This document shows, piece after piece, positions 51,740-64,000 of a DNA stretch of 64,000 nt; the stretch's first letter is position 1, and each line of letters opens with the position of its first letter. The stretch spans positions 2,093,501-2,157,500 of the forward strand of contig JAESUZ010003161.1 of NCBI GenBank assembly GCA_017311185.1. The letters are read 5' to 3'. The notes beneath the pieces were generated by a model, which did not search any database, was not told where the DNA came from, and was given only the letters and a program-made list of their open reading frames with translations. This stretch comes from Proteles cristata cristata (taxonomy: Eukaryota > Chordata > Mammalia > Carnivora > Hyaenidae). The position numbers and the translations under genes were made by a program.

Positions 51740-52780
51740 GGAGGAAAAAGCAGTGCACGTTCAAGGAATGTGCGAATGTCGTTAGGACTGAAGCACGGGG
51801 ATGCGGGAGAAGAGCTCAGGCCGGAGGCGGGGTAGCAGCGGCTACGGCACTGTCATTAGGAGGATGTGCTTTAATGTTTGTGTTTTGACTGAGAAGGAGA
51901 CGGCACGGTCAGGTATGTGTTGTATGAAGATGGCACAAATAGCCATATAGATGAAGGGCAATTCGGGCAGAGAGTGATGACTGGAATACCAGTTAGGAGG
52001 TTTCATGGCAGAGCTGGTGGGCCATCACAAGGGATCGAACTAAAGTATCAGCAGGACATTTGATGAAAATATGTTAAATAAGCCACATCTGAGCTAAAGA
52101 GGAGATATCTGGCGACCCAATGAATATAGGGAGTGGAGAAAAGGAGGCGGCCAAAGCGAACGACATGGTTTATGAAACACTAATGCCATCCACTAAGACA
52201 GGGTACATAAGATGAACATGCTTACATGAAAGGAAAAAGGGAGCTGAATTTGAGATGATTATAGGACATGCCTATGTGCTGGTACCCTCTAAGGGGTAGA
52301 GAGTTCAGGAAAGAAGCTAGAGAAAAAAGATTTGGGGCACATCAATATGTAGGTGTTGAAGCCATGAAGCCACAGGCATGAATAAAATCACCCAAGAAGA
52401 ATGTACATAAGGAAAAGAAAAGTGACTTCAGGAACATTCACAAATGGATAAAGAGAGACTCGGTAACAGAGACTGAGAAAGGATGCAGAGAGAACTCAGG
52501 AGTTCAGGGATGAGCAGAGCCCAAAACACTATAGATAATGACAGGCTACAATATGGAAGCACTAGTGCTATGAGAATTGCTGCACAGAGGTCCCAGGGAT
52601 GACGACTAAGAAACAGCAACTGGCTGGACAGGTGGGCCACTGACGAGAGAAGATTCAACACAGGAGCTAGAATGGAAGCCTGTCTTAACAGGTCAAGCAG
52701 ATAGAAGATGCGGAAGAAGAAACAACTCTTTCTAGAGAGATGAGGCTATAATCTTTAAGAAGAAATAGGGTTGTAGGTTT
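51740..52780. repeat. Ancient dispersed repeat-like sequence, family unclear
   Basis: Purine-rich text around 51760-52000 and 52200-52460 (for example TAGGTGTTGAAGCCATGAAG) resembles a widespread ancient mammalian repeat that I cannot name with confidence. No gene recognised. Confidence 0.35.
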
Positions 52781-53394
52781 GCAGAGCACGAAACCCAAGG
52801 GAGGGCAGTTTTTTAGGATAAGGAAAACATACATATTGATAGAATGAGAGCAGAACCAGTGAAGGAAACAAGAGCCTACAGAAAAGGGGAATGCACTGAA
52901 CTGAAGTCCAGGAGATCAGAAGGAATGTGACAGAGAGATAAGGTAGAAGGAACAGGCTTGGAAAAGGGAGAGTTATTTCTTCCTACGCAACTGGAAGGCA
53001 AAGCTAGTGAAAATAGATAGAGTGCATTAGTGGCCTCAGCTACCTGTAAATTAGAAGGCAGTAAATATGCTCAGAAGGCACAGGCGAGGGTAAAGCAGCA
53101 GTGTAGCAGTAACGGTCTGGCCCCCATGGGGAGAAGTCAAAGTAACTGCCTAAGTGGGTCTGTAACAACATGGGAGCCTAAAAACTATTTGAAGACTCTT
53201 TATGTTTCTGTGAAGGGAATTTATGTCCTAGAGGTTTAGGTTTAGATAGCTGACTACCTTAGTGAGTGCAGGCTATATGCCACTGGGGAATTTTAGAGAT
53301 CTTTGGTAAGATCTTGGTAAAGGGAGTAAAATGAAGGGCTAGATGGCTGTATTCAATGCCTGTGAAAATCAGGGATCATAGCAGTAGGCTCACA

Positions 53395-53722
53395 CAAGGG
53401 TCGGCCAATATTTTCTATATAAGGGCCAACTAGGAAATAATTTAGGCTGTGCTGGCCTAATAATTTAGTCTCTACTGCAACTTAATTCCGCCATCTTAGA
53501 TAGCATAATAGCAGCCACAGGCAACACACCAATGCATGAATGGGACTATGCACCAATACAACTTTATTTATATATACTGAGAGTTGAATTTCGCAAAAAT
53601 TATAGGTCGTGAATTTTTTATTTTTTCCAACAATGTAAAATGTGAGCAGCCATTTTTATCTCCTAGGTCACACAAGAACATGCGTAAGGCCAGATAGGGC
53701 CATGATTTGCCACCCCTGGGCT
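53395..53722 (+). mobile_element. Non-autonomous hAT-like DNA transposon remnant
   Basis: About 330 bp with inverted ends: CAAGGGTCGGCCAATATTT at the left and, on the reverse strand from the right, CAGGGGTGGCAAATCATGG. The internal AAGGGCCAACTAGGAAATAA, ACAACTTTATTTATATAT-like and GGCCATGATTTGCC stretches match a common hAT-Charlie-type non-autonomous family. No transposase. Confidence 0.65.
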
Positions 53723-54512
53723 CACAGATATACCAGTTTAACAATGATCACTCTGGAGAATGCACAGGATTAGAACTGCATCATAAGAGTATGTCAGGTG
53801 TTGTGATATAACGATGATGGCCAAAAAGGTACTTCTTTACTGCAGTTTTTTGTAACATATTATAATAAAGATCAACAAAAGATTAAAAGGACCCTGGACT
53901 AAGAATCCAGATGCCAGAATTCCAGTCTCCATCCAGCCACATGCTAGTTCTCAAATGAAGCAAATCGTGTAGCATCTCAGCTTCGCGGGGTTCCCCATGT
54001 AGGTGTGTTTGTGGGAAGATAAGGAGCAGGCTGTGGCAAGCAGCGGACAAAAGCTTGCGGCAGGGATTCACACACTAAGCGGTTTCTTTTCTTTTTTCTT
54101 TTTTTTAAAAAGACTACTGAAAAGTTACAGCAAGTTGTATCAAAATCATTCTCTAAACCCAAAGGGGAAATGTTCCAGAGGCTAGAAAGGAGAGTTCAGA
54201 AATATTCTCTTTTACTCTTCCTAATTCTCAGGCATTTTAACATGTCTTCTCAAAAACATGAGCCTGCTTTTCACATTGCGTCATCTTACCTAGACAACTT
54301 CCTGGACTCGGTCTTTCCTCAGTTCAGTCAGAGGCAAAGTACTAAACCCTGAACTTTCAATGATTTGATCAGGGTAGGTCAACGGTGCTCACTTATGTAC
54401 CCAAAGACTATCTCAGAGGAAACATATGTCCCACATGCCACATTTTAAGAAGTATGGTTTCTTCAAAACCACATGTTCCTAAGGTCATGTCTCTGACTCT
54501 TCAATAATGGTG

Positions 54513-54537
54513 TTTTGTTTTGTTTTGTTTTGTTTTA
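54513..54537. repeat. (GTTTT)n microsatellite
   Basis: About five copies of a GTTTT unit in probable intronic sequence. Confidence 0.8.
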
Positions 54538-55618
54538 ACCAGAGACCTACAAAGTAAGGGAAAGGGGGAAAAAAGGAGATAAACTTTCAATCCTCTGCTT
54601 TCATTCCTTATTCATACAACAGGTGGGCAGGCCTCAGTACTAAGCCAAATAATTAGAGGAATTCCATGCATGGCCCTTCACAAACACCAGTGACAGACTG
54701 GTCTAAGGTCAGCGAATGGATAGGAGACACCACCTCTTCTCACGCTTCTATTTTCCCTCACGTAGGCAGGAAGTTTTATCCAGACTGCAGCATTTTGACC
54801 CAAACACCACCACTCTATTTTCATGAACCATCATCTCCGGTATAAATTTCCCAGGTGATCAGATTATGTTTGTTCACACCTAGAGGCGAGAGCCTATAAG
54901 AATGCTTGCATACAGATGCACTCCCTGGTCTGTACTAAACTTAAAGGAACTCAGAAACCTGGGTAAAGATAGTATTTTACTGGTTCACTCTCATCAACTC
55001 TGACCAGACTGATATACAAGGTTTCTGAAGGGCCTTAAGTTCACATTAAGCAAGCACTGCTGCCTTGGCCCCAACGTAAGCAAGCCCCCTGGGGTGGGTA
55101 CACATGGCTTGCAGCTTATCTGATCCACTATTTCTATTGGGTGAACTTGAGTGGCATTGACTTCCCCACAGCTCCCCATGGCCTGATGAATGCGCACACA
55201 GGAGCCGGGGTGCCCTGCTGCTTCTTTGCAACAGGTGTCCCAGACACCTCTTTCCCAGACACACGCAACTAGTATGCACTTGCCAGAGTATTCCTGCAAG
55301 GAGAAGGGCTATGGAAGTAGTAGATGTCCCTCCCTGATTGGTATGTCTGGTGATTATTTATTCAGGATAAGTTAGTTGTAGCCCCCAAGTCCCTCATTCT
55401 TCAAATTATAGCCAGAAAAACCTACCAGGTTAATTTGAATCTTTCCCACAGTTCCAGTTCATTCAACAATTATGATGACAAATGTAACGTTTTCAAAACA
55501 GTAACCATGATATATGTACCCATATACATGGTATACATATATTTACTTGTTTATATCAATATACATGTTTACAAATGTATTTGTGTTAGAGGTTAATATA
55601 TATACATATTTGTTATAA

Positions 55619-55672
55619 ATGTTTAACCTATATAACAAACATATATGCATATTTGTTATATAGGTTAAACAT
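55619..55672. repeat. AT-rich palindrome with perfect 21-bp arms
   Basis: Left arm 55619-55639 and right arm 55652-55672 are perfect inverted copies (ATGTTTAACC...AACAAA and its complement) around a 12-base spacer CATATATGCATA. The spacer is itself partly palindromic. The surrounding 55500-55700 is AT-rich with further ATATAT runs. It could extrude as a cruciform or hairpin. Confidence 0.85.
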
Positions 55673-55896
55673 ATATGTTTGTTCTATTTATATAAACATA
55701 CAGTCCTAGGACATTGTAATACTCAATATTTAAACTTCTAGTTGTACTCAAAATGTAACAACTTACAAAAACATGACTTACATACCATCTTTCAAAAACA
55801 GCTAGCAAAAGAGGTCATGTGCCCATATAAATAATATCTAGAGCTAATCAAGAAAGTTACTTTCAACATTAGGATTAAGTTTTAAAACATATTAAC

Positions 55897-56101
55897 GGGG
55901 TGACTGGGAGGCTCAGTCAGTTAAGTGTCCAACTCCTGGTTTTGGCATAGGTCTTGATCTCCCCGTTGTGAGATCAAGCCCGGTACTGTGCTCTGTACTG
56001 AGCGTGATGCCTAAGATTCTCTCTCTCCCCGCCCCTCTGCCCCTCTCTCACGGGCGTACATGTGTGCATGCACTCTCTCTCCTTCCCCACCACCAAAAAC
56101 G
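55897..56101 (+). mobile_element. SINEC-type SINE, diverged
   Basis: Plus-strand SINE with head GGGGTGACTGGGAGGCTCAG. It is flanked by GTTTTAAAACATATT (55879-55893) and GTTTTATAATATATT (56102-56116), a decayed duplication. The alternating CATGTGTGCATG run near 56060 is in its 3' half. Confidence 0.87.
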
Positions 56102-56982
56102 TTTTATAATATATTGGATTTAAAAAGTAACTAAGGGATTGTATATCTGCAAGACTTGGCAGATAAGTGTTTAATTTTTGAATGAGAGTTATAAAATTTC
56201 ACCATGGAGTATTATTTAACAACATTTACTCCACTGGGATCTGACTTTTATAATTATTCTTGTCTTGAATTTAATAGGTCAAATGTTTTCTAGATCTTAA
56301 CAGCAGAGTAAGACTTGCTGGTTAGAGCGTCTAGTGGTCGTCATGAAAGCATTAGGCTTTTACTACTTCTCAGCCTTTCACCAGTCTCAAGACCACAGGC
56401 TGAATGCTTTTCTCTCTCGGCCACCACTGGATCTTTCTGTGGGTCTTCTCTAATCAGGACCATGCTCTAAAAACTGAAAAATGTGGGTTGGAAAGGGGCA
56501 ATTCTCTGGACTGTCAACTTCTTTCCATCTTATCACTGGTCAGAACAGAAGCTGCCGACTCTAAGCACACACGGACCAAGTTCGGTGTTTTCTCAGACCA
56601 GAGTGAGCCCTGCAACTCCATGGATCTCAGACTTCCCACCTCCAATTAACCAGGGAGATTAGAGAACAAGTTTGACTTCAATAGTAATTATACTTCAAAG
56701 GCATGATTAAAAATTCCCTTTTATAAAACCCTTAGACCTGACTGCTGTGGCTTTAATCAAATGTGAGGACAGGGAAAATGGCCACAGAACGTGAGGAGTC
56801 AGCCTTTGTGAAAGTCCTAATTTAACCTGAAAAGAACAAGGGAAAAGAGTGACCTAGTAATCTGCCCACAATGTGATATTGTCATGCAGATTCTAAACAG
56901 CTGCTTCAATTTGGACTACAGCCACCCCTGGCAAGCCAGGCCATTCGGGTAAGAGGAATTTCCAAGTTTCGCTTGGCAATAA

Positions 56983-57155
56983 TGTGGTGGCTCAGTTGGC
57001 TATGTGTCCAACTCTTGATCTTGGCTCAGGTCATGAACTCGCAGTTTGTTGAGTTTGAGCCCTGCATTGGGCTCTGTGCTGACAGTGTGGATTCTCTACC
57101 CCTCCTGTGCATGAATTTTCTCGCGCTCTCTCAAAGTAAATAAACCTTTAAAAAA
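56983..57155 (+). mobile_element. SINEC-type SINE, 5'-truncated
   Basis: Plus-strand SINE starting in the head (GTGGTGGCTCAGTTGGC) and ending AAGTAAATAAACCTTT. The first bases of the head are missing or diverged. Confidence 0.8.
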
Positions 57156-57730
57156 TGAGGGAAGTTAAGGAAGATGCCACAGAGTCCAATTCCAGAAGAA
57201 ATAGGCTAGATTATCTCATGTCTGAAAGTGTTTCCTCTTCAGAAAGGACAGACTGGGTAACCAATAAGAACATCCCTGCCCTTGACCATGTAGTGTGTTA
57301 GGAAACACAAGCCCAGCAAGGCTCCTAGAAAACCCTGTACGTTCCTGAACAGAAGAGTGTTGGAAACCGAACTTGGATAATCCTTCCTCTTCAGCATCTC
57401 CTGGGCTAAATTACTTTTCTTCCGGTAAGAGACACAATGCACGTGCTAATAGTCTGTGGCAGAAAAGTCCTCTGACCCAACTAGACTTGAGAGGTGGTAA
57501 AGTAAACATTTACAATTAAGAATTTTGACAAGGAAAAAAAAGTATTTTCTTGGCCCTAAAAGTAGCTGCTGCAGGGGTTTATTGAAATGCCTGCACACAG
57601 AAGAACATTAAAATATATATAAAGATACAAAACAGGTGTCTCTTTCCCTTTCCCACCCAGATCCACTTTCCAGGAGTTTTGCTTGCGAAGTTGGGGACAA
57701 TTATATAACTACTATGTAAATGTAACTCCC

Positions 57731-57899
57731 TTTTTTCAAAAGTTTATTTATTTTGAGAGCATGTGTGTACCCACAAGCAGGGGAGGGACTGAGAGAATCC
57801 CAAGAGATCAATGCAGGCTCCATCTCACAAACCATGAGGTCATGAACTGAGCCAAAATCAAGAGTCGGATGCTGAACGGACTGAGCCACCCAGGCATCC
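57731..57899 (-). mobile_element. SINEC-type SINE, shortened
   Basis: Minus-strand SINE with head GGATGCCTGGGTGGCTCAG ending at 57899 and a tail near 57731. It is shorter than the full copies because part of the CT-rich middle is missing. Confidence 0.82.
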
Positions 57900-59650
57900 A
57901 TACAGGTGTCACTTTAAGCAGACAAACCAACATCAGCTTGTTGCCATCTGACTCCCCGCAGTGAAAGGGTTAGCTACTCAGCCCACGCACTCCCTCTCCT
58001 CTTCCACTACCCTCACAGGTCTATTTTTACACTGTCAGGGTTTACTGTATCTCCATTCTGTTCCATAGCTGTGATCAGGACAGCTTTAAGGTCATCACCA
58101 GATGTTAAACCACACACAAGTGGCATTTCGGCGCTCTGATGGATGCATCATTACTGGAGAGCTGGGTCCGGTCAGAAGACCCCAGGGAAAGGAAAGGAAC
58201 TGCCTGGCACGAGGCCCCAAACTACTGAGGGAGAAACGTCACAAGCCCTGAGAGTCAACCCATTTTCTCCTTTCCTCGTTCCTGGGCTGTCCTAGGTCTC
58301 CACGACCACTCTTCTTTAGACCTCCTAGATCTTCTTCCTGGTACTTCTCCCACCATTAAAACAGGGCGCGTAAAGTAAATTTTCTAAATTTTTGCAGAAG
58401 CAAAACCCTCTTCTGTTGGTTTCCATAATCTATGATTTGCCTGCATACAACATTATAGTTTGAAAATACCTTTCCTTGAAACTGAAAAGACAATATTGAT
58501 TTTTCAGCTAGTATCTAGTATTCCTTATGAAATGTCTGACGTCTACTGCACTGCAGATAACCTGTTTCTTCCCTAGAACAGTTTTAGGATTATAACCCTG
58601 AAAATTTAACCAGGATGTCTAGGGTTTAGGTCTCTTCTCATCTATCTTAGTTCATGCTGGGGAGTTGTCTTTCTTCAGCTCAGAGAAATTTTATTTCCTT
58701 CCTCTCAAATGTCTGTTACTACTTTTAGAACTATTAGAGATTAGAGGTTTGGGATATGCCCTCCATATGCCCTAACTGATCTCGTATTTTCTCTTTTTGG
58801 GGGGAGATTTACTTATGGATAAGCAGCTTGGTTCTTAGCCCTGTCCATTCCTATTCCAGTATTTCCAAGAAATTAAAAATGACTAAAAATAATGATTTGA
58901 CTGCCGCTTTGCCCAGTAATGTTGTTTAAAGGTGTAGTATTGTCTTAAATCTAAGTACACTAAGTTCTCTATTCCCTTAGTTTCTCGTTTCCTACCAAAG
59001 TTAGCTATCTATTTATTTTGTTCATGCTATTAGTTTTCCCAAAAAGCAAATGAGACTTGGTTCCTGGTCTGTACTTACGAATGTAGACTATATTAATCTG
59101 AATAAGTAACTGGCACAACTTTCTTCTGCACCAGTAAGGTATTACCCCAACAGGTCTCCAACTTAAAACATGGACAACAGGCACTACGTAAATGCCTGGA
59201 TTATTCCAGAAGCAAGCTTCTCGTGAGGTGCCTAGACATGCAGTGGCAGAGTGGCTGAGGACCCCAGCAGTGCAAAGGAGGGAGGTGTTGAATTCTGGAA
59301 TGTTGCTCAAGTTCATCTAACAGTCCCACCCCCCATCTTCTCAGTCTAAAGTGGACATCACAACCCCAGTCACATCACTCTCTGCTTCTCATGCTGAGAA
59401 TGTTCTACCTTCTTTAAGAACAGGCATCTGGTTTTACCCCAAAGACTAAACTTCCAACTACTTACAGTCATCATCTTTCTGGTGTATGCCAGCAACTCCC
59501 GCAAATGCATAAGACCCTTTTAAGTCTAACATGACTTACCTAAAAATGCCTTAAGAATGAAAGGTCAGACTGAGCATGCATGTGCTTACGTATGTACACA
59601 CGAACATTTGAATACACACACAAGGATTACAAAACTGAATTTCTTGTGAA

Positions 59651-59652
59651 TT

Positions 59653-59684
<32 letters not shown>

Positions 59685-59685
59685 T
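59651..59685. repeat. (CA)n microsatellite
   Basis: CTCTCTCTCA followed by a run of about twelve CA units. A probable polymorphic marker. Confidence 0.9.
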
Positions 59686-60352
59686 GTTCCTTGAAATAAA
59701 ACTTCACAGCGATGATGAAAAAAATTAAATTCACAAATAAAAACTTACAAGAGCTCCAAAATTCAAATGTATGAAAGCTGTTACTATATAAAAGTGTAAA
59801 CCTCCATGTATTTTAAATAATTGAGAATATCCAAGCTTTATATTTTCGAAGTAAATTAAGTATCATGAAGAGTTTGGCAATATTTTAAAAGATCATTTCT
59901 CACATGAAGTCACACAAGAAATACAGATTATGAAAGAAAGAAGAAGAAAACATTTTCAAGTTTGAGTTAAAGAATCCTTTAAGTTAAAGAATCCCCTCAG
60001 AAACAAAAATGCTCACTCACATACTGCAAAGAATTTCTAAAATCACTATTTCGTCCTCCACATCTTGCTAGATTTCAAAAAGGGCTGGCTCACAAGACAA
60101 TTCAGTTATCTTGTTTTCTTTCTGGAGTCTGGAGGTGTAGCATATGCTAGGCAGAGGGTACCTATGTGACTGATCCCAACAACGTGGAGTCCTAAGCTTG
60201 GATATGCTTTGCTGGTAGACAAAAGGCTACCGTTGTTACAACTCACTGCAGGAGGAATTAAGTATGTCTTCTGTGTGATTCCACTGTGAGAAGACCATGG
60301 TTTCTTCCAGGCTTTGTTCCATGTGCCTTTTCCCTTTGTTGACCATGATTTG

Positions 60353-60574
60353 AAAAAATTTTTTTTACATTTATTTATTTTTGAGAGAGAGAGTAACACA
60401 GAAGGTGAGCAGGGGAGGGGCAGAGAGAGAAGGAGACACAGAATCCGAAACAGGCTCCAGGCTCTGAGCAAGCATTCAGCACAGAGCCTGACATGGGGCT
60501 TGAACCCACGAACCGTGAGATCATGACCTGAGCCAAAGTCGGACACTCAACTGACTGAGCCATTCAGGCGCCCC
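60353..60574 (-). mobile_element. SINEC_Fc-type SINE
   Basis: Minus-strand SINE with 17-bp flanks TTGTTGACCATGATTTG (60336-60352) and TTGTTGACTTTGATTTG (60575-60591), two mismatches. The open frame through it on either strand is not a gene. Confidence 0.93.
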
Positions 60575-60714
60575 TTGTTGACTTTGATTTGTATTCCTTT
60601 GTTATAATAGATCCTCGCTGTGAGTACAAATATATGCTGAGTCTTGTGAGTGCTCTTAGCAAATTACTAAACAGGGGCAAGGTGCAGGGGTCAAGGGGAT
60701 GCCCAACATACTAA

Positions 60715-61250
60715 GTGGAATCTAAGCACAATAAACTCCAAAAAATCCACGCCAAGGCACATCATATAAAACTCTTGAAAACTAAAGATAAAGAAAAATC
60801 TTGAAAGCATCCAGAGAGCAGTGATCTATTACTCAGGAACATTACCAAAAAACACTCATTCAAACGACAGTGGATTTCTCAGCTGAAACCGCGGATGCCA
60901 GAACAGCGGAAGCCAGAGCTGCGGCACAGCCTCTTTCAAGGAGACAGCTACCAGTTGCACATTCTGAGTCTGGTTTCCCGACTCGTCAGGAATCAAACAA
61001 ACATCCTCAAAGGAAAACTCAACGACTTTTTGCTAGCAGAGCTACCCTTAAATACTGGCTAAAGAAGGTTTTACAAACAAAGGAAATGGTAAAAGGAGGA
61101 GTCAGGGGAAGATGAAACAAGAGGAAAACAATTCTGTGTATAAAGAAGAGACTATCCTTTTCCTCATGGCTTGTATAAATTATATTTGATGATTGAAACA
61201 AAAATTATAATACCATCTGATAAATATCAATGATATTTAAAAGGGGGGAA
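60715..61250 (+). repeat. L1/HAL1 ORF1-like fragment
   Basis: The plus strand follows an L1 or HAL1 ORF1 C-terminal region: AACTAAAGATAAAGAAAAATC, then GTGGATTTCTCAGCTGAAACC, then CGTCAGGAATCAAACAAAC as loose matches. The 81-codon open frame inside it (60870-61115) is a decayed remnant, not a host gene. Confidence 0.55.
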
Positions 61251-61305
61251 GGTAAAGGTACCTAAATAAAAGTAAGGTTCCACATTTCACTCAAAGTGAA
61301 ATGCT

Positions 61306-61527
61306 GGGGCGCCTGGGTGGCTCACGTGGCTGAACCAACTTTGGCTCAGGTCATGATCTCACAGTTTGTGAGTCTGAGCCCTGGATCGGGCTCCACACTC
61401 ACAGTACAGAGCCTGCTTGAGATTCTCTCTTTCTCTCCCTCTCTCTGCCCTGCCCCCACTTGCACACACATGTGCTCTCCCTCTCTCAAAATAAATAAAC
61501 TAAAAACAAAAACAAATAAACAAAAAG
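61306..61527 (+). mobile_element. SINEC-type SINE
   Basis: Plus-strand SINE with head GGGGCGCCTGGGTGGCTCAC and an AATAAATAAAC tail extended by AAACAAA units. No clear duplication seen. Confidence 0.87.
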
Positions 61528-64000
61528 ACCATTCAGTTAACATTCCGACACTTTCCTCTTCAGGGTCATGTCACTCCTTTGTTGAAAACTATCCAAAGGC
61601 TTCCCACACATCTTAAGACAAAGTCCTGAATCCTTAAGTGCCCTGAAAACCCGCATGTCTCTCGTTTTCTGCAGAATCACCAGGCTCCCGTTTTCCCAAC
61701 TCCATTTCTCTCCACCACACTCCCACTGCATGGTCTTCTGCTTCCTCTCACGTCTGGAGTCTCACCCCATCTCAAGACCTTTCCACATGCGGCTGCTGTG
61801 GTCTGGCCGCGCTTCCACACCCCCATACACAGTCACCCCCCCAGAGTTACCGGCTCAATTCTTGCTGACTTACAATAAACATGTCACATCCTTGGGAAAG
61901 CATACCCCTCCCACTTGCCTGCTAAAATGCCATCCGGCCTGTTTTAAGGGAAAGGAAGAAGAAAAGAACCAGAGCTGCTCTCCATGCAGTCGGTCATGCC
62001 CAGCTGCACGTTCCCAAGGTGAGGTGCTGAGTCTGTCCTGCCACCACAGCCGTTAAGCAGCACTGTGCTAGCAGGCAGCAAGGGCTCAGTTCATTCCTTT
62101 CATGAGTAAGCATCTGAATCGTCTCTCTGATCAAGGCCCTGTGATTCAGAAAAGAAGAGTCTAGCAATTCTTGCCTAAACCAGCTATTTTGTAGAGGTCC
62201 CAAGAAACATCTACCAAAATAAAATTTCACTGCCATAGAAGCAAATTCCATCAGTCATCAGAGTCCTATGAAGGCAGTAAACAACTGTGGGAGAATGCCT
62301 ATTGTTTTATTTTTTCCTCTTTGGGATAAGAAAATAACATGTCAGTTATATATTCATTATAACAAACATTATGCACAGTCATAAGCTACTGCTTATTTTA
62401 ATAACTTTGTGGTTGAAACACAAAATAAAAACCAAAAAACCACAGAGAAGTGCATATAATTGACAAAAGAAAGGAAAAAGAAGAAAGGAAAAGGAAACAT
62501 CCACATTGCTGGATAAAATGGGATAGAAACAGCAAATCCATAGGAGCACACTTCCTATTTATTTGCTACTTATCGTACATCATTCCCAATACTGAAACAA
62601 ATGCAATGGGACTATTCCGAACATATGAGCAAAGATGTGATGAAAGCCCACAGTCATGACACTGTGCCTTCAATCTCTAGCACACAGGAATATACAGCAA
62701 ATGTCAAGAGACCCTGTCTCTGCAAATTTCAGTAAGATTCCAGATTATTTTCCCAATGAGAAAGGGACTCCTTTGCAAAGTTTACCTAAAATGAACTACA
62801 CAGACTAAGTTTTAATTTTGTGTTCCCAATTTGACAGAGCACCTCAAGACTGGAAACATGAGCTGATGCAGATAGGATCTCAGCCCAGGCAAGGAGAGGC
62901 TGGACAGGTTCCAGGAGATAGACACCTGACAAGCTTCCCAATGCCTCAGTTCAATCTGTGCAGCTTTTAACAAATCAAAAGACCACCTTCAGAGTACTGG
63001 ATTAGTCCACAACTTTCTTTTCCACTGGCTAAATTTAGAGAGGGATACTACATAACAACTGAGATAAGAACTAGTATCATAGGAAGATGAAAGAAAACTC
63101 AATAAAGAAGCAATATCTATTTACATTTGCTTAGCATATAATCCCAGAGGGAATGAGAGATGCTCATAAGGAAACACGACCCAAGACAGTAATTGTGTAG
63201 GGCTATGCTATTTGTGAAAACTATACCCACACTCCTCAAATGTGACCTGTCCTGATTCAATAGTTATGGATATTCAAGTATCTTCAGGCAAGATAAGCTT
63301 TTATTAACTGGCCCCAAATTAACTGAGTCACATAGTGGGCGTTTCAAATTACTTAGATAAGCTCTTTTATCATTATTTGGTTATTCAACATCCCAGCCTC
63401 ATGACACAGACTCACCACAGACTCTAGATTAGCCTTATTTCAGTTTAGGATATCACTTGAGTCCATGCTACCCATGAAAGTTCTAGGGACGTTTGTTATG
63501 TACAGTCTAAAAGGGTGGAGAAAGTGGGGAAAAATAAAGAAAACCAGGTCAGAAATGGAACACATATAGATCTAAGAAGAAGCATAAGAAAAAAAGCTAA
63601 TGCAGTTGCTTAACTTTCTATTATTCTTAAATTACACTCAAAAACGTTTCAATTTGACATCCTACCTCTAACAAAATATGTTTATTTATAGGTAGAGAAA
63701 AAAAACCCACGCCCTACCAAAAAAAAAAAATGGTTTTCTATAAAGTATGAGTAGCCAAACGAAGAGGGTTCCCTGTATGTTTTGGCTCACATTCTGAATA
63801 AGAAACTGCATAGCAGGAAAGTGTCCACATATTTACACAGCACTTCACATTTATCAAAGTAATTTCACATTCAACATTTCCTGAAATCTTTCTAATAGCC
63901 CTGTGAAATCTGTGAAATGTCCCCCACTTACTAGGCAAGACATGGGAACAAGTGACACACTTTGTTTTTTCTTAACTAAAGTATAACAATGAGAGATCAC

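Larger units (their letters stand above)
45602..64000 (-). other. SLAIN1: Probable SLAIN1 upstream intron sequence
   Basis: No SLAIN1 exon was recognised to the right of 45601. The upstream part of the protein, with the N-terminal coiled coil, is not encoded here. The region has SINEs, L1/HAL1 pieces, LTR and DNA-transposon remnants (listed separately) and long stretches with no recognisable feature: 45604-46600, 47048-48270, 49490-50430, 50800-51700, 53723-55490, 57900-59640, 59690-60350 and 62000-64000. L2-like sequence lies at 61540-61800 (GGTCATGTCACTCCTTTGTTG). Confidence 0.55.

Noticed and set aside
59651..59685. Microsatellite as a possible CRISPR-like or regulatory array
   Set aside because: It is a plain (CA)n dinucleotide run.
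60106..60546. 146-codon minus-strand open frame
   Set aside because: The N-terminal part is SINE sequence read as protein and the rest has no domain.

Overview
The window is nuclear DNA from a carnivoran mammal, most probably a felid. The main clue is about twenty copies of the feline tRNA-derived SINE (SINEC_Fc type: tRNA-like head with A and B boxes, CT-rich middle, AATAAA-like A tail). The others are large LINE-1 blocks of carnivore type and sparse, spliced coding sequence. No prokaryotic gene, CRISPR array, RNA gene or plasmid feature is visible. Nearly all long open frames are LINE-1 relics or chance frames.

Layout. (1) 1-4783: the 5' half of an L1 on the minus strand, interrupted by the 5' end of another minus-strand L1. 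(2) 4784-5934: short intergenic stretch with MIR and L1 remnants. (3) 5935-19481: a stack of about 13.5 kb. An essentially full-length minus-strand L1 (10899-17647) sits inside ORF1 of an older minus-strand L1, with a SINE at the outer 5' end. (4) 19482-25640: intergenic sequence with L2, old L1, SINE, MaLR-like, MER20-like and MIR remnants. (5) 25645-45601: the last six coding exons and 3' UTR of SLAIN1 on the minus strand. (6) 45602-64000: probably the 5'-ward SLAIN1 intron, with SINEs, L1/HAL1 pieces, a MaLR-like LTR, a hAT-like element, a (CA)n microsatellite and an AT-rich palindrome. The upstream SLAIN1 exons were not found and are expected beyond position 64000.

SLAIN1 encodes a microtubule plus-end-associated protein of the SLAIN family. 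The six exons were placed by hand. All have GT/AG boundaries and one continuous frame, giving 384 whole codons plus the stop. Four consecutive internal exons are multiples of three with phase 1 at both ends, so each can be skipped in frame. Several insertions lie where they could matter to this gene: a young sense-orientation SINE just upstream of the 342-nt exon, a sense-orientation ERVK-like solo LTR with its own poly(A) signal upstream of the 283-nt exon, and CpG-island-like sequence at the terminal exon and deep in one intron.

I found no convincing new multi-gene system. The best leads are the SLAIN1 exon architecture with nearby insertions, tandem monomers in a carnivore L1 5' UTR, the L1-in-L1 nests, repeated SINE use of the same target site, and the palindrome. 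Repeat family names come from recognition, not a database search; edges without clear duplications are approximate.
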